53,602 nt of DNA from Falsiroseomonas sp044341625. Its GTDB lineage: Bacteria > Pseudomonadota > Alphaproteobacteria > Acetobacterales > Acetobacteraceae. The first letter of the stretch is position 1. Each line of letters starts with the position of its first letter. The DNA lies in NCBI GenBank assembly GCA_044341625.1, contig JBIIRI010000004.1, forward strand, positions 1 to 53,602, in the 5' to 3' direction. Under the pieces are notes generated by a model. It worked only from the letters and a program-made list of their open reading frames with translations, ran no database searches and was not told the DNA's origin. Shown here one piece after another: positions 47,820-53,602 of this stretch. The translations under genes and the position numbers were made by a program.

Positions 47820-49010
47820 ATGACGTCCAGCGCCCGCACGCTTTTGATCGTCGTCCTGGTGTCCGCGGGTGCCGGGGCGTTCCTGGTCGCCCGGTTCCTC
47901 GGCGATGCCCCTCCGCCGCCGGCGCCCCTTCAGGCCGAGGCGCCACGCCCGCAGATGCCGGCCCAGCCGGACGCCGCCGCCCAGGCCGCCACGGCGCCGA
48001 CGCCAGCCCAGCCCGCCAGCCAGGCCAGCCCCGCGCCGCCCGCGGCCGCACCCGAACAGGAACCGCCGCGCTTCGATGTGGTGCGGATCGGGGCGCGCGG
48101 CGTCGCGGTGATCGCCGGCCGCGCCGCCCCTGGCGCCGAGGTGGTCCTGCTTGAAGACGGCCGCGAGGTTGGCCGCGCCCGCGCCGATGCGCGCGGCGAA
48201 TGGGTGATCCTGCCGGCCGAGGCGCTGCGCCCCGGCACGCGCCAGTTCACCCTTCTGGCACGCCGCGGCGGCGAGGAAGTGGCCGGCCCCGACACCGTCG
48301 TCGTGGTGGTGCCGGAGCCCCAGCCCACTCTGGCCGAGGCCCCACGGCCCGACCCCGCCCAACGCACCGACGAAGCGACCGCATCGGCGACGGACGAGCC
48401 TTCGGCAGAGCCGGCGACCGCGTCCGCGCCTTCGCAGCCGCTGGTGGTGCTGCTGCCCCCCGCGCAGGCAACGCCGCGCGTGCTGCAAGGCCCCGCCGCG
48501 CAGCAGGGGCTGACGCTCGACCAGGTCGATTACGACCAGGACGGCGCGATCCGCTTCGCGGGCTCGGCCCAGCCCGATTCGACCGTGCGGGTCTATGTGA
48601 ACGAACGGCATGTCGGCGACGCCCAGGCCGATGGCCAAGGCCGCTGGACCCTGGTGCCGCGGGATTCGGTCGAAGTCGGGCGCCATCAGCTGCGACTGGA
48701 CCAGCTGGCCGCGGCCGGGACGGTCGCCGCCCGGATCGAAGTGCCCTTCCAGCGCGACCAACTGCCCGAGGGCAGCGTGGCGGAAGGGCGCGTCGTGGTG
48801 CAGCCGGGCAACAACCTCTGGCGCCTGGCCCGCGCGGCCTATGGGCGCGGCGTGCGCTACACCGTGATCTACGAGGCCAACCGGGATCAGATCCGCAATC
48901 CGCGGCTGATCTACCCGGGTCAGGTCTTCACGGTGCCCGCCATGGCCGCCCCGGTCGCGACCCCGCCTGCGCCGGCTGCGGCGCCCGCCAATTCCAGCCG
49001 CTCCAGGTAA
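47820..49010 (+). CDS. LysM-domain cell-envelope protein
   Basis: A 396-residue protein with an N-terminal membrane anchor (RTLLIVVLVSAGAGAFLVARFLG), a Pro/Ala-rich linker (residues ~35-85), two Ig-like segments (around residues 90-165 and 225-305, each with VAVIAGRAAPGAEVVLL- or IRFAGSAQPDSTVRVYV-type strands), and a C-terminal LysM domain (about 325-375: VVVQPGNNLWRLARAAYG, YTVIYEANRDQIRNPRLIYPGQVF). LysM binds peptidoglycan. The layout matches the widespread alphaproteobacterial LysM proteins with Ig-like repeats. The last ~90 bases overlap a convergent gene. The AT-rich 60 bases ahead contain TTGACG and a CGGGA/TCCCG palindrome (47774-47790), a likely promoter. Confidence 0.9.
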   Translation: MTSSARTLLIVVLVSAGAGAFLVARFLGDAPPPPAPLQAEAPRPQMPAQPDAAAQAATAPTPAQPASQASPAPPAAAPEQEPPRFDVVRIGARGVAVIAGRAAPGAEVVLLEDGREVGRARADARGEWVILPAEALRPGTRQFTLLARRGGEEVAGPDTVVVVVPEPQPTLAEAPRPDPAQRTDEATASATDEPSAEPATASAPSQPLVVLLPPAQATPRVLQGPAAQQGLTLDQVDYDQDGAIRFAGSAQPDSTVRVYVNERHVGDAQADGQGRWTLVPRDSVEVGRHQLRLDQLAAAGTVAARIEVPFQRDQLPEGSVAEGRVVVQPGNNLWRLARAAYGRGVRYTVIYEANRDQIRNPRLIYPGQVFTVPAMAAPVATPPAPAAAPANSSRSR

Positions 49011-49444
49011 GGGTCCAGCGCCAGCACGAAGCGCACAAGGGCCGTCACCAGCGCGACAGTGGTGATCGGCGCCGGCAGGCCAGCCTGGGCCTCGACCCGC
49101 AGGCGATGATTCGGCAACACGCGCAGGCGCCAGCCCCCCGGCAACTCCGCCGCCAGGGCGTTGATCGCCGCGAAGACAGGCGGGCGGTCCGCCCCGCGTT
49201 CCGCCGTATAGGGGACCTCCCCCGCCGCGGCCGAGAGGGTCACCTGGCCATCCGCCAGGCGCGCCTCGCAGGATCGGCCGCGCCAGGAGAAACGGAGCGT
49301 CGGGGCACGCCGGGGCACCAGCGCGCCATCCGGTTCCACCAGGAATGGGCCATGAGGGAACGGGCCATGGGGGAACTCCCCCGGGGATAGGGGCCGGATG
49401 CCATCAGCACCGGCCTGGGAGGGCAAAACAAGGTGGGCTTCCAT
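48920..49444 (-). CDS. Hypothetical protein, convergent overlap with the LysM gene
   Basis: A 174-residue cytosolic protein with a believable composition: TLRFSWRGRSCEARLADGQVTLSA and VPYTAERGADRPPVFAAINAL suggest two beta segments, and WRLRVLPNHRLRVEAQAG then a hydrophobic helix ITTVALVTALVRFVLALDPYLERLEL follow. I recognise no family. The C-terminal 30 residues, Ala/Gly-rich, are encoded opposite the LysM tail (91 bases of overlap), so the true stop is confirmed only by frame. It is divergent from psd, with its ATG 45 bases from the psd start. A repeated PHGP motif (FPHGPFPHGP) occurs near residue 27. Confidence 0.7.
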   Translation of the reverse strand: MEAHLVLPSQAGADGIRPLSPGEFPHGPFPHGPFLVEPDGALVPRRAPTLRFSWRGRSCEARLADGQVTLSAAAGEVPYTAERGADRPPVFAAINALAAELPGGWRLRVLPNHRLRVEAQAGLPAPITTVALVTALVRFVLALDPYLERLELAGAAAGAGGVATGAAMAGTVKT

Positions 49445-49489
49445 CCCGCCTTGTTGTCCGGAAGTGGTGAAGGGACCATAACCGGGGCC

Positions 49490-50179
49490 ATGAGCCTGTC
49501 CTCAACCATCCGCATGGTCCTTGCCAAGCCGCATCCGGCCGGCAAGCCCTTCATCTGGGGCGGTGCCGCCCTTGCCGTCATCGGCGGGCTGCTGCTCGGC
49601 GCCTGGCCGTTCTGGCTGGGCGCGGCCTTCGCCGCCTTCTGCCTGTATTTCTTCCGCGACCCCGAACGCGTGCCGCCCGCGCGCCATGACGTCGTCGTGG
49701 CGCCGGCCGATGGCCGCGTGGTGCTGGTCGGCCCCGCCGTGCCGCCCGTCGAGCTCGGGCTGGGCGAGGCGCCGCGCTGGCGCGTCGCGATCTTCCTCTC
49801 GGTCCTCGACGTGCATGTGAACCGCGCGCCGGTTGAAGGCCGCGTGACCCGCATCTCCTATCGCCACGGCGCCTTCCTCAACGCGGCGCTCGACAAGGCG
49901 AGCGTGGACAATGAACGCAACGCGCTGGCGATCCGCATGGCGGATGGACGCGAGCTGGCCGTGGTGCAGATCGCCGGCCTGATCGCGCGCCGTATCCTGT
50001 GCCATGTGCGCGAAGGCGACACGGTCGCGACCGGCGAACGCTTCGGCATCATCCGCTTCGGCAGCCGCACCGATGTCTACCTGCCCGAGGGCGTGACGCC
50101 GCTGGTGTCGATCGGCCAGACGATGATCGGTGGCGAGACGGTGATCGCGGAACTGCCCCCGCTCGTCCCCGCGCGATGA
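49490..50179 (+). CDS. psd: Phosphatidylserine decarboxylase proenzyme
   Basis: A 229-residue PSD of the short alphaproteobacterial type, which makes phosphatidylethanolamine at the inner membrane. The N-terminal hydrophobic part GGAALAVIGGLLLGAWPFWLGAAFAAFCLYFFRDP is the membrane anchor. Other parts are VVAPADGRV, IFLSVLDVHVNRAPVEG and QIAGLIARRILC. The self-cleavage site is FGSR (Gly-Ser), where the Ser becomes the pyruvoyl group of the alpha chain (about residue 190). ATG 49490 is the natural start. Its stop overlaps the pssA ATG (ATGA), so both steps of PE synthesis are coupled. Confidence 0.96.
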   Translation: MSLSSTIRMVLAKPHPAGKPFIWGGAALAVIGGLLLGAWPFWLGAAFAAFCLYFFRDPERVPPARHDVVVAPADGRVVLVGPAVPPVELGLGEAPRWRVAIFLSVLDVHVNRAPVEGRVTRISYRHGAFLNAALDKASVDNERNALAIRMADGRELAVVQIAGLIARRILCHVREGDTVATGERFGIIRFGSRTDVYLPEGVTPLVSIGQTMIGGETVIAELPPLVPAR

Positions 50180-51039
50180 GCGAGGCTCCGCGCCCGCGGC
50201 GCCCCCTGCCGCGTCTCCGGCGGCGCCCCCGCTTCGAGGGGCTGTCCTTCAACCGGATGATCCCGAACATCATGACGATGTTCGGGCTTTGCGCCGGGCT
50301 GGTGGCGATCCGCTTCGCGATCGATGCGCGGTGGTCGCAGGCCGCCACCTTCATCGTCGTGGCGGCCGTGATCGACGGGCTGGACGGGCGGCTGGCCCGG
50401 CTGCTGAAGGCCACGACGCGCTTCGGCGCGGAATTCGACAGCCTGGCGGATTTCCTGTCCTTCGGCGTGGCGCCGGCGCTGGTGTTGTATCTGTGGTCGA
50501 TGCAGACGGTCGGGCCGATTGGCTTCCTGCCTTGCCTGCTGTTCGCGGTCTGCTCCTCGCTCCGGCTTGCGCGGTTCAACGCCTCGATCGATGTCGGGCT
50601 CGAGAAGCCGAAGCCGGCCTATGCGTATAACTTCTTCACCGGCGTGCCCGCGCCGGCCGGCGCGGGATGCGCCCTGTTCCCGCTATTCGGCGCGCTCGCC
50701 TTCGGCGAATGGGGCTGGCCGGGCTTCGCGGATGCGCTCCGCCACCCGATCCTGGTCGGCGCGGTCCTGGTGGTGGTGGGCGCCATGATGGTCAGCACCC
50801 TGCCCACCTGGTCGTTCAAGAACTTCAAGGTGCCGCGCGCCGTGGTGCTGCCGGTGCTGCTCGGCGTCGGCGCCTTCGTCGCGCTGCTGGTGGCAGAGCC
50901 CTGGGCGGCGCTGGCGGCGGCCGGGATCATCTATCTGGGCATGTTGCCCTTCTCGGTGCGGTCCTACCTGGCGCTGAAGGCCGAGGCCGAGGCGCTGATC
51001 GAGCAGGCGGCCGAACCCGCCCCGCCATCCCCCGGCTGA
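50176..51039 (+). CDS. pssA: CDP-diacylglycerol-serine O-phosphatidyltransferase
   Basis: A 287-residue inner-membrane CDP-alcohol phosphatidyltransferase that makes phosphatidylserine. The catalytic motif is DGLDGRLARLLKATTRFGAEFDSLAD (the DG-x2-DG-x2-AR-x8-G-x3-D-x3-D pattern in full) at about residue 70. About eight membrane helices follow, including FLPCLLFAVCSSLRLARFN. The N-terminal Arg/Pro-rich stretch is cytosolic. It is coupled to psd upstream and followed after 13 bases by a phosphatase gene. The family is the type II PssA, as in Bacillus and Rhizobium. Confidence 0.96.
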   Translation: MSEAPRPRRPLPRLRRRPRFEGLSFNRMIPNIMTMFGLCAGLVAIRFAIDARWSQAATFIVVAAVIDGLDGRLARLLKATTRFGAEFDSLADFLSFGVAPALVLYLWSMQTVGPIGFLPCLLFAVCSSLRLARFNASIDVGLEKPKPAYAYNFFTGVPAPAGAGCALFPLFGALAFGEWGWPGFADALRHPILVGAVLVVVGAMMVSTLPTWSFKNFKVPRAVVLPVLLGVGAFVALLVAEPWAALAAAGIIYLGMLPFSVRSYLALKAEAEALIEQAAEPAPPSPG

Positions 51040-51052
51040 TGCGGCGCGCCCC

Positions 51053-51475
51053 ATGCCGCCGCTGACGGTCCGCGGCACCCTGCCGCTTGTGGTGGCGGGC
51101 CGCGCGGTGACGATCACCGGCGGCCCCTTCGACGCCATCCCCGATGGCGCCTTCGGCGTCTGCCTGGAGATGGAGGCGCTGAAGGCCTGGCTTGCCGATG
51201 TGCCGCTACCAACGCCCGATTTCGGCCTGCCCGACCCGGCCGCGCTGAAGCGCGCGGTGGCGGCCGTGCTGGCGCAGTTGGAGTCTGAGCCCGAGCGGCC
51301 CGTCCATATCGGCTGCCGCGCCGGTGTGGGGCGGACCGGGCTGTTCATGGCCTGCCTCGCCCGCGCCGCGGGCGTGGAGGGCGACGCGCTCGATTACGTG
51401 CGTCGCCACTACCTGGCCCATGCCGCCGAGACGGAAGACCAGCAGCGGATGGCGCGGCTTTTCACCTGGCCCTGA
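51053..51475 (+). CDS. Dual-specificity-type protein phosphatase
   Basis: A 140-residue cysteine phosphatase. The signature CRAGVGRTG gives the C-x5-R-T/S loop with the nucleophilic Cys and binding Arg. A possible general acid Asp lies in PTPDFGLPDP. Downstream are LFMACLARAAGVEGDALDYVRRHY, typical of the helix after the loop. It is small and lacks other domains. Its place 13 bases after pssA suggests joint expression; it might act on a phospholipid intermediate or a protein, neither of which is shown. Confidence 0.88.
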   Translation: MPPLTVRGTLPLVVAGRAVTITGGPFDAIPDGAFGVCLEMEALKAWLADVPLPTPDFGLPDPAALKRAVAAVLAQLESEPERPVHIGCRAGVGRTGLFMACLARAAGVEGDALDYVRRHYLAHAAETEDQQRMARLFTWP

Positions 51476-51504
51476 TCACCTAGTCCTGGGCCGCGCGCCG
51501 CCCG

Positions 51505-52737
51505 TCAGCGGCGTTCGGCCACCACCACGCCGGCGGCCGTCAGCGCCGCGATCTCATCCTCGGTGAAGCCGTGGGCGGCGAGAATCTCCGCGCCATGCTC
51601 GTTGAAGCGCGGTGGCGGGCTGCGGAGGCCGCCGGGCGTGCGGCTCATCTTGATCGGCGTGCCGAGCGCGCGGAACCAGCCCTGCTCCGCGACCATCTGG
51701 CGATGCGCGGTGTGCGGCGCCTCCATCGCTTCATCGACATGCAGCACCGGCCCGGCGGGCAGGCCGGCGCGCAGCATGGCGTCGCACAGCACGTGGCCAT
51801 CCTCGCTCGCCAGTCGCTCATCGAGCAGGGCGTCGAGCGCGGCGCGGTTCTCCACGCGCAGCGCGTTGGTGGCGAAGCGCGGATCGGCAACCAGGTGCTG
51901 GATCCCGAGGAATTCGCAGAATTTCCGCCACGCCGGCTCATTGCCGCAGGCGACGAAGATCTCGCAGGTCCTGGTGGCGAATTTCGAATAGGGGCTGATG
52001 TTCGGATGCGGATTGCCGAGCGCCTTCGGCCGCTTGCCGTTCAGGAAGAAATTCGCCGCCTGCGGATGCAGCAGCGCCATGCCGCAATCATGCAGGCTCA
52101 TGTCCAGGAACTGGCCCTGTCCGCTGCGGGCCCGTTCGTTCAGCGCCATCAGGATGGCGATGGTCGAATAGAGACCGGTGGCCAGGTCCACGATCGGCGT
52201 GCCCATCCGCAAGGGGCCGGTGCCGTCATGGCCGTTGATGGACATCAGCCCAACCATCGCCTGGATAATGGCGTCGTAGCCGGGCAGGCCGCCCAGCGGC
52301 CCTTCGCCGCCGAAGCCGGAGACGCGGCAATGGATCAGGCCGGGGAAGCGCTTCGACAGCACATCGGCATAGCCGATGCCCCATTTCTCCATGCTGCCGG
52401 GCTTGTAGTTCTCGACCAGCACATCGGCGCCTTCGAGCAGCCGCAGCAGCACCGCGCGGCCCTCTGACTTCGAGAGATCGAGCGCGAGCGCGCGCTTGTT
52501 CCGGTTGACGCCGATATAGTAGCTGGCATCGCCCTCATGGAACGGGGGGCCCCAGGCGCGGGTCTCGTCGCCCTGCGGGGGTTCGATCTTGATCACCTCC
52601 GCGCCGTGATCCGACAGGATCATCGTGCAATAGGGCCCGCCCAGCACGCGCGTGAGATCGATGACCTTGAGGCCGGCCAGCGCGCCGGCGGATGCGGCGA
52701 GGCCCTTGCCCTCGGTCATGGGAATGGCGTCGGTCAT
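51505..52737 (-). CDS. CaiB/BaiF family CoA-transferase
   Basis: A 410-residue class III CoA-transferase moving CoA between carboxylic acids. The N-terminal LKVIDLTRVLGGPYCTMILSDHGAEVIKIE, GDETRAWGPPF, NRNKRALALDLSKSEGR and ADVLVENYKPGSMEKWGIGYADV are classic; the catalytic Asp of the family is expected in YDAIIQAMVGLMSING (the YD). The ATG at 52737 has AAGGA eight bases upstream and is preferred to a GTG nine codons earlier. It is downstream of the class I CoA-transferase subunits, with repeat A at the junction. The acid substrate is unknown. Confidence 0.93.
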   Translation of the reverse strand: MTDAIPMTEGKGLAASAGALAGLKVIDLTRVLGGPYCTMILSDHGAEVIKIEPPQGDETRAWGPPFHEGDASYYIGVNRNKRALALDLSKSEGRAVLLRLLEGADVLVENYKPGSMEKWGIGYADVLSKRFPGLIHCRVSGFGGEGPLGGLPGYDAIIQAMVGLMSINGHDGTGPLRMGTPIVDLATGLYSTIAILMALNERARSGQGQFLDMSLHDCGMALLHPQAANFFLNGKRPKALGNPHPNISPYSKFATRTCEIFVACGNEPAWRKFCEFLGIQHLVADPRFATNALRVENRAALDALLDERLASEDGHVLCDAMLRAGLPAGPVLHVDEAMEAPHTAHRQMVAEQGWFRALGTPIKMSRTPGGLRSPPPRFNEHGAEILAAHGFTEDEIAALTAAGVVVAERR

Positions 52738-52760
52738 GCCGCGTGTTTCCTTTATCTGGG

Positions 52761-53558
52761 TCACCGATTCAGACCTCCGGCGCTCGCCGCCTGCGGCGGC
52801 TCCGCCCTCCGGTCATCGGATGACCGGCCAAAGACCCGGGCGCAGAACTCGGGGTAGGTTTCCAGCATCTCGTCGCAGACGGGGCCGCGCAGCAACGCGA
52901 GCTCGGCCTCCGTCGGATCGGGGGTGGCCGGCACGGTATCCGGCACATCGAAATCGAAGCCAGTCTCGGCGCGGATGCTCGCGACACTCTCGCCCGGATG
53001 GACGCTGTCGAGCGTGAAGCGCGCGCGATCGGGATGGAAGCGGAACACGCAGCGCCCCGTCACCAGCGCCTGCGCCGTGCCGCGGCGAAACACGCCCGGC
53101 GGCGACACGCCCGGCGCCGAGATCATGTCCACCTTGTCCACCAGCACGCGCGGCGAGTGTTCGTCGCGGAACAGGATCGTGCGCGGGGTCATGAAATACA
53201 TGAAGGCGCTGCCAAAGCTGCCGGGGAAGCGAACGCCCGTCCCCGGCCAATCACCGGTGCCGACCAGGTTGATGTTGGCCTGCCCGTCGATCTGCCCGCC
53301 GCCCAGGAAGAACAGGTCGATCCGCCCCTGCCCCGTCAGGTCGAACAACTCGCGCGAGCCTTCGGTGAAGGGGTTGCCGCTGCGCTTGTGCAGCAGTGAC
53401 AGGCGCACCGGATGACCCTGCTTCTTCACCAGCCAGCAGGCCGCGGCGGGAATGGGGGATGCCGCACCGACCGCGATGTGGCGCGCCGGCGGTGCGGACG
53501 GATCCAGGATCAGCCGCGCCAGGGTCGCGGCGATCCGTTCCTCGGGCTTGATGCTCAT
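52761..53558 (-). CDS. CoA-transferase class I, beta-type subunit
   Basis: A 265-residue subunit of a two-component CoA-transferase (glutaconate or IpdB-like). Family parts are LARLILDPSAPPARHIAVGAASPIPAAACWL, DLFFLGGGQIDGQANINLVGTGDWP, FPGSFGSAFMYFMTPRTILF and RTPEVLVDKVDMISAPG-type text (PRVLVDKVDMISAPG). The family's catalytic Glu is not placed with certainty. The final ~19 codons (DDRRAEPPQAASAGGLNR) come from repeat A and are likely non-functional. ATG 53558 overlaps the upstream subunit's stop (ATGA). It is followed by the CaiB-type gene. Confidence 0.88.
   Translation of the reverse strand: MSIKPEERIAATLARLILDPSAPPARHIAVGAASPIPAAACWLVKKQGHPVRLSLLHKRSGNPFTEGSRELFDLTGQGRIDLFFLGGGQIDGQANINLVGTGDWPGTGVRFPGSFGSAFMYFMTPRTILFRDEHSPRVLVDKVDMISAPGVSPPGVFRRGTAQALVTGRCVFRFHPDRARFTLDSVHPGESVASIRAETGFDFDVPDTVPATPDPTEAELALLRGPVCDEMLETYPEFCARVFGRSSDDRRAEPPQAASAGGLNR
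52764..52822 (-). repeat. Palindromic repeat A, copy 2 (inside the CoA-transferase gene end)
   Basis: Aligned without gaps to 39116-39174. The central hairpin has arms GCCGCC (52786-52791) and GGCGGC (52795-52800) around TGC. The copy lies inside the reading frame of the class I CoA-transferase gene and encodes its last 19 or so residues, including the stop. Confidence 0.75.
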
Positions 53559-53602
53559 TCGGCGGCCTGCGCGGGCTGGCCGAGGACATGGCGCGCGAGA
53601 TA
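53555..53602 (-). CDS. CoA-transferase class I, alpha-type subunit (C-terminal end only)
   Basis: Only the last 15 codons are inside the window: YLARHVLGQPAQAAE followed by TGA at 53555-53557, overlapping the start of the beta-type gene. The four-base overlap and the family order alpha then beta support its identity; the sequence itself is too short to prove it. Confidence 0.55.
   Translation of the reverse strand, partial: YLARHVLGQPAQAAE

Noticed and set aside
1..53602. CRISPR arrays, rRNA genes, prophage or conjugative genes
   Set aside because: No regular direct repeats with unique spacers, no rRNA motifs and no integrase, terminase or transposase text was found on either strand.

Overview
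The window is GC-rich (coding strands are dominated by GCC, GGC, CTG and GCG codons), tightly packed and alphaproteobacterial. Gene content and order point to Acetobacteraceae (a Roseomonas-like relative): hslVU divergent from hisB, a lapA-pyrF-trpF run, psd-pssA, a ChvG-type kinase, chemoreceptor remnants with a PilZ tail, and Bug-type binding proteins. This assignment is inference from recognised families and synteny; no database search was possible. No IS element, prophage or CRISPR array was found. About 70 protein genes, one tRNA and one clear pseudogene are described.

Layout. 1-3424: end of a ChvG-like histidine kinase, a BLUF blue-light protein directly downstream of mutL, and a DUF1810 gene. 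3450-10161: five leftward genes for glycan assembly (a GT4 glycosyltransferase, three methyltransferases including an FkbM type, and a GT2-GT4 fusion). 10352-12191: rplU-rpmA-obgE with a recognisable promoter and an internal terminator. 12541-13950: a degraded chemoreceptor pseudogene between two copies of a palindromic repeat. 13959-19087: leftward hisB-DUF2628-hisH-GNAT-hisA, divergent from rightward hslV-hslU. 19151-23805: AbrB/Doc toxin-antitoxin pair, EcsC protein, YdcF-like protein, FKBP isomerase, GAF protein, a secreted two-repeat protein and a Crp/Fnr regulator.

24038-26843: MBL-fold hydrolase, flavin monooxygenase and DUF2783, probably one small catabolic operon. 26861-30358: a four-gene Mla/MCE lipid transporter with overlapping stops and starts. 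30392-37450: amine-oxidase-like flavoprotein, TrmH/SpoU rRNA methyltransferase, peroxiredoxin-like/prolyl-hydroxylase fusion, and a sugar-acid set (Ldh-type dehydrogenase, Bug binding protein, two-part UxaA dehydratase). 37577-44427: class IV aminotransferase, trpF-pyrF-lapA, a Bug-like protein, a LOV hybrid kinase overlapping apt, and DUF2842. 44473-49444: TorF-like porin, tRNA-Pro(CGG), cytochrome c', cytochrome b561, membrane protein, LysM protein and a convergently overlapping hypothetical gene. 49490-53602: psd-pssA-phosphatase, then CoA-transferases (CaiB type, and a two-subunit class I enzyme cut by the window end).

The most unusual signal is not a protein system but a set of four dispersed repeat families in intergenic sequence. 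One (three copies, at 11385, 17662 and 20626) folds into three consecutive hairpins whose stem sequences differ between copies while base pairing is kept, with a constant linker. A second (39112 and 52764) also changes its central stem in compensating pairs, and in one operon it supplies the last codons of a gene. The other two families sit just after gene stops; one brackets the chemoreceptor pseudogene exactly where the usual his gene order breaks off.
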